The notes under the pieces were generated by a model, which saw only the letters and a list, made by a program, of their open reading frames with translations, was not told where the DNA came from and made no database searches. 64,000 bases of DNA from Halosimplex halobium (GTDB taxonomy: Archaea; Halobacteriota; Halobacteria; Halobacteriales; Haloarculaceae): positions 1 through 64,000 of the forward strand of contig NZ_JBLKNX010000004.1 in assembly GCF_051414055.1 (NCBI RefSeq). Direction: 5' to 3'. Each line of letters begins with the position of its first letter. Position 1 is the stretch's first letter. This document shows positions 49,999 to 59,118 of this stretch, piece by piece. A program made the position numbers and the translations under genes.

Positions 49999-51015
49999 TC
50001 AGTCGCCGACGCCGAGCGCGAAGGCGACGCCACCGCCGACGACGGTCGGGAAGACGTAGGTGGCGCCGCGGTGGACGAGGACGGCCGCGCCGGCGACGCC
50101 GCCGGAGACGCCCGTCGTCGAGACGAGCAGGGCGATCAGCACGGCGTCGACGCCCCCGAGGCCGCCCGGGAGCGGCGTCATCCCGGCGACGGCGCCCATC
50201 GGGACGACGAGCAGGACCGCCGAGAACGGGACCGTGTGCCCAAGCGCGTGGACCGACAGCCACAGCGAGGTACACATCGCGAGCCACCCGAGCGCCGAGA
50301 ACCCGATCGCCTCCAGCAGCGTCCGGGGGCTCGTGGCGACCCGCTCGATGGCGCCGAAAAAGCCCTCGATGCGGCGCTCGATGGCGGCGGCCGTCGGCGG
50401 CGACTTCCGGGGGACGACCCGGCCGAGCGTGCGGATGACCGGAGTGACCGCGCGGACGACGGCCCCCTCCAGCTCGTAGCGGTACTGCCAGCCGAAGTAG
50501 GCGGCCGCGGGGATGCCGACCGCGAGGACGACCAGCGCCGTCGTGGCGAAGACGAGGTTGCGGCCGAACTCCGCCGCGCCGGCGACCACGAAGGTCAGGC
50601 CGACGACGGCGTAGCCGATGGAGGGGACGAAGTGCAGGGCGTCGACGGAGGCGATGGCGGCCAGGCCGGTCTCGTACTCCCGGTCGGTCGCCCGCGAGAT
50701 GAGGTAACCGCTGACGGGTTCGCCGCCCGCCTGGCCGAAGGGCGTGACGTTGTTCGAGAAGACCGCGCCAGCGAACACCAGCCCGCTCATGACGACGGAG
50801 ATGGGGGCGTCGAGGGCTGCCAGGACCGCGCGCAGGGCCAGCCCCCAGCAGACGAGCCAGACGACGGCGACGGCGACGATCACCAGCAGGTACCGGAGTT
50901 CGACCCCGCGCAGTTCCGAGAGGATGTCGCCGATGCCGACGATCCACACGAGGACGGCGAGGACCACTGCGGCGCCGAGAAATCCGACGACCGTCGCCCA
51001 CCTGTCCCCGTTCAT
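49999..51015 (-). CDS. UPF0104/LPG-synthase-TM family flippase-like protein
   Basis: 338 aa with about eight membrane helices. SNNVTPFGQAGGEPVSGYL and MTPLPGGLGGVDAVLIAL are the same two motifs seen in the paralogue at 33878-34906, so both belong to the MprF-flippase-like family. This copy has no coupled partner; it diverges from thiL with 156 nt between. Probable role: moving a polar lipid or lipid-linked compound across the membrane, by analogy only. Confidence 0.88.
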   Translation of the reverse strand: MNGDRWATVVGFLGAAVVLAVLVWIVGIGDILSELRGVELRYLLVIVAVAVVWLVCWGLALRAVLAALDAPISVVMSGLVFAGAVFSNNVTPFGQAGGEPVSGYLISRATDREYETGLAAIASVDALHFVPSIGYAVVGLTFVVAGAAEFGRNLVFATTALVVLAVGIPAAAYFGWQYRYELEGAVVRAVTPVIRTLGRVVPRKSPPTAAAIERRIEGFFGAIERVATSPRTLLEAIGFSALGWLAMCTSLWLSVHALGHTVPFSAVLLVVPMGAVAGMTPLPGGLGGVDAVLIALLVSTTGVSGGVAGAAVLVHRGATYVFPTVVGGGVAFALGVGD

Positions 51016-51171
51016 GTCGGGGTCGAAGGGCGTCCGCGGCTTCAACCCTCCGGAGTGGGTGCGAGCGCGCCCTCGACGGCCGCCGCGCCCCGAGTGCGAG
51101 CGCGTCGGCCGCGGAACTGCCGGTGCCGCCGGAACCGCAGGCGGTTTCCCGGGCGCGGGCGAACGCGGGGT

Positions 51172-52038
51172 ATGGACGAACGGACCGCGCTGGGCATGCT
51201 CGGCGACCGGCTGTCGGCGGCGGGCGACGACGCAGCCGTCGTCGACGGGGGGGTCGTCACCACCGACATGCTCCACGACCGGACGGACTTCCCCGACGGG
51301 ACGACCCGCTACACCGCCGGCTGGCGCGCTGTCGGGGCTTCCCTCTCGGACGTGGCCGCGATGGGCGCCGCGGCCACCGCCGCCGTCGCCGTCTACGCCG
51401 CGCCCGCGTTCGACGAGGGCGAACTCGCCGACTTCGTCGACGGCGCCGCCGATGTCTGCGAGGCTGTCGGCGCCGAGTACGTCGGCGGCGACCTCGACCA
51501 CCACGAGGAGTTCACCGTCGCCACGACCGCCCTCGGGGACGCGGACGACCCCGTGCGCCGCTCGGGCGCCGAGGTCGGCGACGCCGTCTGCGTCACGGGG
51601 ACGCTCGGCCGGAGCGCCGGCGCCCTCCGGCTGTTCGAGGGCGGCGAGCGCGAGCGAGCGAACGACCTGTTCCGGTTCACCCCGCGAGTCGCAGCCGGGC
51701 GGGCGCTGGCCGGGCGGGCGACCGCGATGATGGATTCCAGCGACGGGCTCGCGCGCTCGCTCCACCAGCTCGCCGAAGCCAGCGGCTGCGGGTTCGCCGT
51801 CGAGTCGCCGCTCCCGATCGATCCCGTCGTCGACGAGGTCGCCGCCGACGCCGACGAGCGGCTGGAACTGGGCACTTCCTTCGGCGAGGACTTCGAACTC
51901 GTCTGTACGGTCCCCGAGGAGGCCCTCTCGGCCGTCCGCGCAGACCTCCCGGTCGAGCTGACCAGGATCGGACGGGTCGTCGAGTCGGGCGTCACGCTGG
52001 ACGGTGAGCCGCTCGCCGACCGCGGGTACACGCACTGA
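51172..52038 (+). CDS. thiL: Thiamine-monophosphate kinase ThiL
   Basis: Phosphorylates thiamine phosphate to thiamine diphosphate. 288 aa, slightly short. Signature blocks are MDERTALGMLGDRL (N-terminal), DDAAVVDGGVVTTDMLHDRTDF with the Mg/ATP aspartates, VGASLSDVAAMGA, GGDLDHHEEFTVA, GTLGRSAGALRLF and MMDSSDGLARSLHQLAEASG, ending LGTSFGEDFELVCTV. The glycine-rich loop is complete. No other thi gene is adjacent. The ATG at 51172 is 9 codons before the first motif. Confidence 0.93.
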   Translation: MDERTALGMLGDRLSAAGDDAAVVDGGVVTTDMLHDRTDFPDGTTRYTAGWRAVGASLSDVAAMGAAATAAVAVYAAPAFDEGELADFVDGAADVCEAVGAEYVGGDLDHHEEFTVATTALGDADDPVRRSGAEVGDAVCVTGTLGRSAGALRLFEGGERERANDLFRFTPRVAAGRALAGRATAMMDSSDGLARSLHQLAEASGCGFAVESPLPIDPVVDEVAADADERLELGTSFGEDFELVCTVPEEALSAVRADLPVELTRIGRVVESGVTLDGEPLADRGYTH

Positions 52039-52077
52039 AACTGCTGTTTTCGACGACAGCTGTGCTGCTGCGAGCGC

Positions 52078-53256
52078 CTACGGCGCCAGGATCTCGAAGG
52101 GAACGGGCGTGAAACAGAGCAGACCGAGCACGAGGGTGACGACGCCCAGCACCCGCCGACGAGGGCCGATGGGGTCGTCGCGGATCGGCGTGGCGGGGCC
52201 GGCGTAGGCCAGCCCGGCGGCGATGACCCCCCAGACGACCCAGAGGACGACCGCGTTCGTCGCGTCTTGGGCGAAGTAGAGGTAGCCGGCGAGGCCGAAC
52301 AGCGCCGCCGGGACGGCCGCGGCGACGGTCTCCTGGCGGGGGCCGAGGATCGCGCGGACGATGTGGCCGCCGTCGAACTGGCCCACGGGGAGGAGGTTCA
52401 GGAAGGTGACGAACATCCCGACCCAGCCGCCGAAGATGACGGGGTTGGCCGCCAGCCGCGGGTCCGGGTACGACAGCGGCTGGCCGGTCGCCTCCGCGAG
52501 GATCACGAGCAACAGCGGGTCGTTGAACCGGATCGCGCCGCCCCCGCCGTTCACGACGCGCTCGGGGACGGTGATCGGGTCGAGGTACAGGCCGACCACC
52601 GTCACGACGACCGTCGCGACCAGACCCGCGAGCGGGCCGGAGACGCCGATGTCGAACAGCGCCTTCCGGTCCGGGATGCGCCCGCGCATGCGGATGACCG
52701 CGCCCATCGTCCCGATGAGCGAGGGGAACGGGATGAAGTAGGGGAGGCTCGCGTCCACGTCGTGGTAGCGGATGAGGACGTAGTGGCCGAACTCGTGGAC
52801 CGCCAGCACGCCGAGGATCGCGGCGGTAAAGGGCCACGCCTCAAGCAGGGCCAGCGGGCTGTCGAGTTCGACGTAGTACCAGATCGACCCGACGTACAGC
52901 GTCGACAGCACCGTCAGCACGAAGAAGACGAGGTTCGTCCACGGGATCCCGTCGATGTGGGGCGAGCGGGGCTCGGCGACGAGGACGTACTGGGGGCGGG
53001 TCGGCCCGAAGCGCTCCTCGACGGCCGGCCGCTCGTCGAACGGCGCCGCCGACTGGGCGCGGGTCGTCAGCGACACGTCGTAGCCCGCCTCGCGGAACAG
53101 CCCCCACAGCTCCCGTTCGAGGGCCTCGGCGGACGCCAGCGGCGTGCCCAGGTAGTAGATCGCGTCGTCGTCGCCGACGCGCACGTCGGCCACCTGGAAG
53201 ACCGACTCGATGTCCTCGACCGGCGGCCCCTCCGCCGGCACGCGACGCTCGTCCAT
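52078..53256 (-). CDS. Site-2 protease family (M50) metalloprotease
   Basis: 392 aa intramembrane zinc protease. A soluble N-terminal 100 residues (a small alpha/beta domain with RAQSAAPFDERPAVEERFGP) is followed by six or seven helices, with HEFGH at 154-158 and the third ligand in LLPVGQFDGGHIV (294-298). It should cleave membrane-anchored regulators or signal peptides. The ATG at 53256 has a strong TATA box 29 nt upstream. Convergent with thiL, 39 nt apart. Confidence 0.93.
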   Translation of the reverse strand: MDERRVPAEGPPVEDIESVFQVADVRVGDDDAIYYLGTPLASAEALERELWGLFREAGYDVSLTTRAQSAAPFDERPAVEERFGPTRPQYVLVAEPRSPHIDGIPWTNLVFFVLTVLSTLYVGSIWYYVELDSPLALLEAWPFTAAILGVLAVHEFGHYVLIRYHDVDASLPYFIPFPSLIGTMGAVIRMRGRIPDRKALFDIGVSGPLAGLVATVVVTVVGLYLDPITVPERVVNGGGGAIRFNDPLLLVILAEATGQPLSYPDPRLAANPVIFGGWVGMFVTFLNLLPVGQFDGGHIVRAILGPRQETVAAAVPAALFGLAGYLYFAQDATNAVVLWVVWGVIAAGLAYAGPATPIRDDPIGPRRRVLGVVTLVLGLLCFTPVPFEILAP

Positions 53257-53281
53257 CGATCCCGGGTTAGGTTCTCCCCGG

Positions 53282-53288
53282 TATAAAT
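53282..53288 (-). promoter_or_regulatory. TATA box of the S2P protease gene
   Basis: Minus-strand ATTTATA is centred 29 nt before the ATG at 53256, flanked by CGGGG. The geometry is that of a leaderless promoter. Confidence 0.7.
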
Positions 53289-53564
53289 CCCGGGACACCG
53301 CCGGCGACCGACGGACGTTCGTCGGCGGTCAGCCGGCCCGACGGGTCGACGCAGTCGACGACGCCGGCCGCGCCGCTGGCCAGCTAGCGCGGAGAGAAAG
53401 CGGGGCCGGGACGCCCGCGCCCGGGCGTCCCGCAGGGGTGTGGTGAACGGATGGTGTTCGGATGTGGTGTTCGGGCGCCGGTGCGTGTGGTGGGGTGTGG
53501 ACGGGGTCGCCGTCCGGGTGTGGATGGGGTCGGGGGTCGGAGCGTCGGTGTCGCGAAGCTCGGG
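53289..53564. other. Intergenic stretch with a perfect hairpin
   Basis: No gene is visible. It contains GGGACGCCCG-CGCC-CGGGCGTCCC, a perfect 10-bp stem at 53408-53431, and on the plus strand a G/T-rich stretch (53433-53530) with recurring GTGTGG and GGTGTTCGG words. The hairpin is about 135 nt beyond the stop of the gene at 53565 and could stabilise the end of its transcript. Confidence 0.5.
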
Positions 53565-53813
53565 TCAGGCGACTTCGACGCGCCACGTGGTCGCGCTCGT
53601 GTAGGACCACTTCTCGACCTCGAGGTCCGTGGCCGAGTCGCGGATCTTCACCATGAGCGCGCCGATCTCTTTGGGCGACAGGCCGACCTCGTCGGCGATG
53701 AACTTGCTCTTGAAGTACATCTCGCCGTCTTCGGCCTTCCCGCGCAGATACGCCTTGAGTCGCTCTTCTTTCGACGGCGCGTCGTCGTTGGAGGGCTGGA
53801 GTATCGAGCTCAT
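53565..53813 (-). CDS. DUF7123-type small winged-helix protein
   Basis: 82 aa: SKEERLKAYLRGKAEDGEMY, KSKFIADEVGLSPKEIGALM as a helix-turn-helix, and a C-terminal strand pair WSYTSATTWRVEVA. The single-domain fold with basic helix suggests DNA or RNA binding. It matches a haloarchaeal family of unknown function. Unlike most genes here it has a 5' leader: the TATA box is 41 nt upstream and a Shine-Dalgarno GAGGTG precedes the ATG by six bases, which fixes the start and suggests high expression. Confidence 0.85.
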   Translation of the reverse strand: MSSILQPSNDDAPSKEERLKAYLRGKAEDGEMYFKSKFIADEVGLSPKEIGALMVKIRDSATDLEVEKWSYTSATTWRVEVA

Positions 53814-53817
53814 GTTG

Positions 53818-53857
53818 ACACCTCGTTTCCCTCTGGGACCGGTAACCCCATATAAAG
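53818..53857 (-). promoter_or_regulatory. TATA box and Shine-Dalgarno of the DUF7123-type gene
   Basis: The minus strand reads TTTATA (53851-53857 region), then about 25 nt later GAGGTG just before TCAACATG. The transcript should begin near 53828 with a short leader, and GAGGTG pairs with the 16S rRNA tail. This is the only clear SD-led start in the window. Confidence 0.65.
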
Positions 53858-54180
53858 GGAGGAAGCTTCGGGTGGCTTCGTGTCGTTTCACGAACGACCC
53901 GGGGGAGTCGGCCGAGTCTCGAACTTTCAAAACGTTTTCTGACACTCTTAGACATTTTATACTCTTCTCTGAGTCGTCGAGACGTTTTTGCGCCCCGGTC
54001 GCACGGCCGACCGAAAAAGCGATGCGAAACGCGGATTCAGTCCGATCTTGAGGCAACGATTGCTGGTTCTTGCGGGCGGGCGGCCGCGTGGCGAGGTCGC
54101 GGGCGCCCGGGGCAGCGAGTGGTCGTGGATGGTATCGCGGGGGCGACGGCGGGGCGCTCGACCGTCGGGCTTGACAACCC
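53858..54180. other. AT-rich intergenic island, possible non-coding RNA
   Basis: The 397-nt gap between two divergent genes includes a markedly AT-rich stretch at 53915-53990 with the palindrome AAAACGTTTT (53929-53938), a plus-strand TATA-like ATTTTATAC (53956-53964) and a T5 run (53982-53986). No open frame has coding character. TTAAG at 54181-54185, 28 nt before pyrH, is the probable pyrH core promoter. The rest could hold a small RNA but nothing proves it. Confidence 0.4.
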
Positions 54181-54210
54181 TTAAGACGGGCTCGCGGCTA
54201 CGCCGTCCCA

Positions 54211-54927
54211 ATGAAAACTGTCGTCTCTATCGGCGGGAGCGTTCTCGTCCCGTCGGTCGGTCCCGAGCGGGTCCGGGCCTACGCGGACGCGATCGAATCG
54301 CTCGACGCCGACGGGCACACGCTCGGTACCGTCGTCGGCGGCGGGCCGACCGCCCGCGAGTACATCGAGGCCGCACGGGAACTGGGCGCCAACGAGATCG
54401 AACTCGACCAGCTTGGGATCGAGGTGACCCGACTCAACGGCCGCCTGCTGATCGCCGCGCTCGACGAGCGGGCCGCGCCGACGCCGCCGGAGAGCTACGA
54501 GACCGGACGGGAGGCGATCCGCCGGGGGGACATCCCGGTGATGGGCGGCACCGTCGCCGGGCAGACGACCGACGCCGTCAGCGCCGCCTTCGCCGAGTAC
54601 GTCAACGCCGACCTGCTCGTCTACGCCACCAGCGTCGACGGCGTCTACGACGCCGACCCGGGCGAGGACCCCGACGCCGCGAAGTTCTCCGAGATCACCG
54701 CCGACGAACTCGTCGGCCTGATCGCCGACCTGGAGATGGACGCCGGGAGCAACGCGCCCGTCGACCTGCTCGCCGCGAAGATCGTCCAGCGGTCGGGCAT
54801 CAGGACCGTCGTCCTCGACGGCACCGACCCCGAGGCCGTCGAGCGGGCGGTCCGCACCGGCGACCACGACGGCACCGACGTGGTCCCCGAGGGCCTGAGC
54901 GAACCGCCGGCCGAGTGGAGTCACTGA
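54211..54927 (+). CDS. pyrH: UMP kinase (archaeal PyrH)
   Basis: 238 aa amino-acid-kinase-fold enzyme that phosphorylates UMP to UDP. MKTVVSIGGSVLVPSVGPER, VVGGGPTAREYIEAAREL, GIEVTRLNGRLLIAAL, PVMGGTVAGQTTDAVSAAFA and VYATSVDGVYDADPGEDP cover the ATP and UMP sites. The archaeal form lacks the bacterial allosteric extension. lysS starts 26 nt downstream, likely in one transcript. Confidence 0.96.
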   Translation: MKTVVSIGGSVLVPSVGPERVRAYADAIESLDADGHTLGTVVGGGPTAREYIEAARELGANEIELDQLGIEVTRLNGRLLIAALDERAAPTPPESYETGREAIRRGDIPVMGGTVAGQTTDAVSAAFAEYVNADLLVYATSVDGVYDADPGEDPDAAKFSEITADELVGLIADLEMDAGSNAPVDLLAAKIVQRSGIRTVVLDGTDPEAVERAVRTGDHDGTDVVPEGLSEPPAEWSH

Positions 54928-54952
54928 TGAACGCCCGCCCCCTGGAGACAGC

Positions 54953-56821
54953 ATGAGCGAGAGCGACTCCGACGCGACGACGGACGGGCCGAGCGCCACC
55001 GCGAGCGCCGACGGGACCGACGCGGCCGGCGACACGGAGGCGACGGACGACACCCGCAGCGACGAGACCGACGGGGAGGACCGCTACGCCTTCTGGGCCG
55101 ACGAGGTCGCCGACGCCGTCGAGGCCCGCGACCCCGAGGAGCCGATCGTGATCAAGGGCGGTATCTCCCCCTCCGGAGTGCCCCACCTCGGCAACGTCAA
55201 CGAGATCATGCGCGGCTACTTCGTCGCCGAGGTGCTCCGGGAACGGGGCTGGGAGGTCCGGCAGGTGTTCACCACCGACGACCGCGACCCGCTCCGGAAG
55301 CTCCCCCGGAAACTCGCCGACCTCGACGGGAAGATCGTCGACCTGGGCGACGTGAACGCCGGCGCGCTCGGCAAGAACCTCGGCCACGCGTACACGGACA
55401 TCCCCGACCCGTTCGGCTGCTGTGACTCCTACGGCGAGCACTTCTCGACGCTGATCGCCGAGTCGGCCGACCTGCTCGACGCCCCCATCGACGTGGTCTC
55501 GACCACCGACCTCTACGAGTCCGGTCGGATGGACGACGTGGTCGAGCACGTCCTCGAACACCGCGAGCAGGCCCGCGAGGTCCTCGCGGAGTACCAGGAC
55601 AAGGTCGACGAGGAGTACGTCCCGTTCAACCCGTTCTGTTCGGAGTGCGGGAAGGTGACCGAGACGGTCACCGCCGTCGACGTGGACGCCCGGGAAGTCG
55701 AGTACCGCTGTACCGACATCGAGGCCGGCAACCGGACCATCGAGGGCTGCGGCCACGAAGGGACGGCGACGTTCCGGGAGGGGAAACTCCCCTGGCGCTT
55801 CGAGTGGCCCGCCCAGTGGCAGGTGCTCGGCGTCGATTTCGAGCCGTTCGGCAAGGACCACGCCGAGGGGTCGTGGCCCTCCGGCGTCGACATCGCCGAG
55901 AACGTCCTGGACATCGAGCCGCCCGAGCCGATGGTCTACGAGTGGTTCACGCTCGACGGCCAGCCGTTCTCCTCCTCGGAGGGCAACATCGTCCTCGTCC
56001 ACGACGTGCTGGAGATGCTCGAACCCGAGGTCGTCCGCTTCTTCTTCGCGAAGGACCCCAACCGGGCCAGGGACTTCAGCATCGAGCGGCTCGACCAGCT
56101 CGTCGACGAGTTCGACCGCGTCGAGCGACTCTACTACGGTGAGGAGTCCGGTACCGGGAAAGAGCAGCGGCGCGCCGACCGGGTGTACCCGTTCCTGCTC
56201 TCGCTGGCGGACGTGCCCTCCGAAGCGCTCGCCGCGAGCGACGTGTTCGCCGTCGGCGATACGGAGGAGGCGGCGACGCTGGCCGCCGACTTCGACCACA
56301 ACGACCCCGAGGACCGCCGGCGCCGCCGCGAGTTCCTCGATGGCGAGTTCGCCGAGCGGGTGCGCCTCCCCTATACCTTCGCCGCCGTTCTGGGGATGTT
56401 CGACGACGCCGAGGCCCGCGCGGCGACCGCGCGCAAGGAGGGTCACGTCACCGACGGCGACCCCGAGTGGGCGGTCGACGACGCGTTCGGCCGCGTCGCG
56501 CTGGCCGGCGAGTGGGCCGACCGCACCGACAACGAGTACAACTACACCGTCTCGCGCTCCGAACTGCCCGACGTGAGCGTCGACGAGGCGACCGCCGCGG
56601 CACTGGACGACCTGGCCGACTTCGTCGCCGAGGGGGCCGACGGCGAGGCCATCCAGGGCGAGATCTACGAGACGGCCAAGCGCCACGGACTGGAGATCGG
56701 CGAGTTCTTCGGCGTCGGCTACCGCCTCTTTTTCGGCGAGGACGAGGGCCCGCAACTCGGGCACTTCCTCGGCGACCTCGACCGGGAGTTCGTCGTCGAG
56801 CGGCTGCGACGCGAGCGGTAG
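54953..56821 (+). CDS. lysS: Lysine--tRNA ligase, class I
   Basis: 622 aa class I LysRS, the archaeal type unrelated to bacterial class II LysRS. The HIGH motif is SGVPHLGN, and the KMSKS equivalent is FSSSEGN in GQPFSSSEGNIVLVHD. A zinc-like cluster FCSECGKVTET...RCTDIEAGN...CGHEG lies between them, and an alpha-helical anticodon domain follows. The first 43 residues are an acidic Ser/Asp/Thr-rich tail absent from the core enzyme. The start at 54953 has GGAGACAGC before it. Confidence 0.96.
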   Translation: MSESDSDATTDGPSATASADGTDAAGDTEATDDTRSDETDGEDRYAFWADEVADAVEARDPEEPIVIKGGISPSGVPHLGNVNEIMRGYFVAEVLRERGWEVRQVFTTDDRDPLRKLPRKLADLDGKIVDLGDVNAGALGKNLGHAYTDIPDPFGCCDSYGEHFSTLIAESADLLDAPIDVVSTTDLYESGRMDDVVEHVLEHREQAREVLAEYQDKVDEEYVPFNPFCSECGKVTETVTAVDVDAREVEYRCTDIEAGNRTIEGCGHEGTATFREGKLPWRFEWPAQWQVLGVDFEPFGKDHAEGSWPSGVDIAENVLDIEPPEPMVYEWFTLDGQPFSSSEGNIVLVHDVLEMLEPEVVRFFFAKDPNRARDFSIERLDQLVDEFDRVERLYYGEESGTGKEQRRADRVYPFLLSLADVPSEALAASDVFAVGDTEEAATLAADFDHNDPEDRRRRREFLDGEFAERVRLPYTFAAVLGMFDDAEARAATARKEGHVTDGDPEWAVDDAFGRVALAGEWADRTDNEYNYTVSRSELPDVSVDEATAAALDDLADFVAEGADGEAIQGEIYETAKRHGLEIGEFFGVGYRLFFGEDEGPQLGHFLGDLDREFVVERLRRER

Positions 56822-56870
56822 ACCGGCCGTCAGTTTTCCGTGGCTCGGCGGCGTTCAGTAGGTATGCAAA

Positions 56871-56998
56871 CCCACTTTTTGCGACGGAGAGCTCCTCGCT
56901 CGGCCTTCGGCCTCGCTGCGGGGATCCTCCGTCGCAAAAACTTGGGGAAAAAGACCGGACGGCGCGCTCGCTTCGCTCGCTTGCGTCCGGTGAACCGC
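56871..56998 (+). repeat. Two-hairpin intergenic repeat, copy 2
   Basis: Same plan as 29413-29537: CCCACTTTTT, hairpin GCGACGGAG...CTCCGTCGC with inner stem (TCGGCCTTCGGCC region), AAAAACTTGGGGAAAAAG, second hairpin CCGGACGGC...GCGTCCGG and TGAACCG. The G-C pair of copy 1 becomes A-T here, on both arms. It begins about 50 nt after the lysS stop. Confidence 0.85.
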
Positions 56999-57076
56999 CT
57001 CGCTCACTGCGTTCGCTCGACGGATGCTCGCATGCTAAGTCCATCACCTGCATTGAGCATCCGGCGCCGAAGGCGC

Positions 57077-57193
57077 CGGTTCACCGCATCGAGGCCGAAG
57101 GCCGAGATGCGGCCTTTTTCACCCATGTTTTTGGCGGGTGGGTTCCCACAGCGAGCCGGCGGCTCGCGAGGAAACCCACCCGCGAAAAAGATG
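57077..57193 (-). repeat. Two-hairpin intergenic repeat, copy 3 (inverted)
   Basis: On the minus strand: CATCTTTTTCGCGGGTGGGT, inner stem CGAGCCGCCGGCTCG, ACCCACCCGCC, AAAAACATGGGTGAAAAAGG, second hairpin CCGCATC...GATGCGG and TGAACCG. It faces copy 2 across 78 nt that contain another hairpin (GGATGCT...AGCATCC, 57022-57062). Together they fill the 414-nt gap before the M50 gene. Confidence 0.8.
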
Positions 57194-57235
57194 GTAACCA
57201 AACCCTCTTGGCGGGGAGGCCCCTGACTCCGGGTA

Positions 57236-59014
57236 ATGGTAAGCCCGCTGTACTGGGTACTCGCTGCGATCGTCGTCTTCACCGTGGGGACGATGGCGCT
57301 GCAGGCGAGGGGCAAGCTCCCCGACTCCGTCCGGGTCTCCGGACCGATCCTGACGCTGCACACCGGCCGCGGCCGGGCGTTTCTCACGTGGCTCGCCGAG
57401 CCGAAGCGGGTCTGGCGCGCCTGGGGCAACTTCGGCGTCGGGATGGCGCTGGTGACGATGGTCGGGATGTTTATCGCCGTCTTCAACGCTGGCATCCAGG
57501 CCATGCAACAGCCCGAGCGCCAGCCCGTCCAGAACCCTCAGAACGTGCTGGTCATCCCCGGCGTCAACGACTTCCTCCCGCCCGCCGCCGCGCCGGAGAT
57601 CATCCTGGGCCTGCTCATCGGCCTCGTCGTCCACGAGGGGGGCCACGGCCTGCTCTGTCGCGTCGAGGATATCGACATCGACTCGATGGGGCTGGCCTTC
57701 TTCTCGTTTATCCCGGTCGGCGCGTTCGTCGAACCCGACGAGGAGAGCCGCCTCCGGGCGAGCCGGGGGAGCCAGACCCGGATGTTCGCCGCCGGCGTGA
57801 CGAACAACTTCCTCGTCGCGTTCGTCGGCTTCCTCCTCCTCTTTGGCCCGGTCTCGGGCGCCATCGCCACCGCCGCGGGCGTCCCGGTCGGCAACGCGGC
57901 CGCCGGCTCGGCCGCCGACGAGGCCGGGCTGGCGTACGGCGACCTGGTCACCGAGGTCGAAGGCCAGCCTATCGCCAACGTCTCGGAGTTCGAGGACCGG
58001 CTTGCGGCGATCGACGAGCGGTCGGTCGATCTCACGCTGCAAAGCGGGGAGACGACCACGCTCGAACGGAAGCTCGCCCTCGTCCGGTCGGTCCCGTCGG
58101 TGACCGACGGCATCGAGCCGAACCAGGACAACGCCACCATCGTCGAGGCGGTCGACGGGACTCCGGTCTACACCGAGCACGGGTTCGCCGAGGCGATGGC
58201 CGGCCGCGAGACGGCGACCATCGAGACCACCCGCGGGACCGCCACTTTCCCCGTCGGCGCCTACGGGCTCGCAGTCGAGGACGGCCCGCTCGCCAACGCT
58301 TCCGTTCCCGCTGACGGGACCGACGTGATCGTCCTCTCGGTCGCGGGCGAGCGCACGCCCAACGCCTCCGCGTACGGCGACGCGGTCGGCGGCCTCGAAT
58401 CGGGGCGGACCGTCGACGTGCGGGCGTCGGTCGGCGGCCAGATCGACACCTACAGCGTCACTGCGGGGTGGGGCGGGTCCGGCGACGCACTCGGGCTCCG
58501 CACCCAGCAGGGCTTCAGCGGCATCACGGTGACCGACGCCGGCATCGACGTCTACCCCGCGGCGCAGTTTCTCGCCTACCTCGGCGGGTTCAGCGGCCCC
58601 TGGGGCGGGCTGTTCTCCGGACAGTTCCTCCAGCAGATGTTCGTCGTGCTCCTGCTCCCGTTCCTGAGCACCATCGGCGCGGGCTTCGGCTACAACTTCG
58701 CCGGGTTCGTCCCCGACGTGGCGAACTTCTACACGGTGACGGGGCCGCTCGAACCGCTCGGCGGCGGCGTCTTTATGCTCGCGAACATCCTGTTCTGGAC
58801 GGCCTGGGTGAACCTCAACCTCGGCGTGTTCAACTGCGTACCCACCTTCCCGCTGGACGGCGGGCACATCCTCCGGGCGTCGGCCGAGTCGCTGGTCGCC
58901 CGCCTCCCCGTCGAGGACGGCCGCCGCGCGACCACCGCCGTCACCGCCTCGATCAGCCTGCTGATGCTCGCCGGCCTCTTCCTCATGCTGTTCGGGCCGC
59001 AACTGCTGAACTGA
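57236..59014 (+). CDS. Site-2 protease (M50) with tandem PDZ-like domains
   Basis: 592 aa. Membrane helix 1, then a cytoplasmic or lumenal loop, HEGGH in LVVHEGGHGLLCRVED (about 132), MTxAGv-like FAAGVTNNFLVAFVG, two PDZ-type modules (about 222-290 and 345-420; AGLAYGDLVTEVEGQPI is the first ligand-binding loop), more helices and FPLDGGHILRAS (about 538-549). It is the long RseP-like form, which usually cleaves a membrane-bound regulator after a first cut. The target is unknown. The start lies just after the inverted repeat copy. Confidence 0.93.
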   Translation: MVSPLYWVLAAIVVFTVGTMALQARGKLPDSVRVSGPILTLHTGRGRAFLTWLAEPKRVWRAWGNFGVGMALVTMVGMFIAVFNAGIQAMQQPERQPVQNPQNVLVIPGVNDFLPPAAAPEIILGLLIGLVVHEGGHGLLCRVEDIDIDSMGLAFFSFIPVGAFVEPDEESRLRASRGSQTRMFAAGVTNNFLVAFVGFLLLFGPVSGAIATAAGVPVGNAAAGSAADEAGLAYGDLVTEVEGQPIANVSEFEDRLAAIDERSVDLTLQSGETTTLERKLALVRSVPSVTDGIEPNQDNATIVEAVDGTPVYTEHGFAEAMAGRETATIETTRGTATFPVGAYGLAVEDGPLANASVPADGTDVIVLSVAGERTPNASAYGDAVGGLESGRTVDVRASVGGQIDTYSVTAGWGGSGDALGLRTQQGFSGITVTDAGIDVYPAAQFLAYLGGFSGPWGGLFSGQFLQQMFVVLLLPFLSTIGAGFGYNFAGFVPDVANFYTVTGPLEPLGGGVFMLANILFWTAWVNLNLGVFNCVPTFPLDGGHILRASAESLVARLPVEDGRRATTAVTASISLLMLAGLFLMLFGPQLLN

Positions 59015-59118
59015 GGTGAGCAGTCCGGCGCCCTCTGGGCGCCGGCACCGGACTCTCGTTCGCGGCCGCGACGGGCGGGAAAGGCAACTTTCCTAAACTG
59101 CGACCGGCTACTTCGGGT

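Noticed and set aside
53408..53431. Rho-independent-type terminator
   Set aside because: The hairpin is perfect but no T-run follows on either strand, and it is about 135 nt from the nearest stop.
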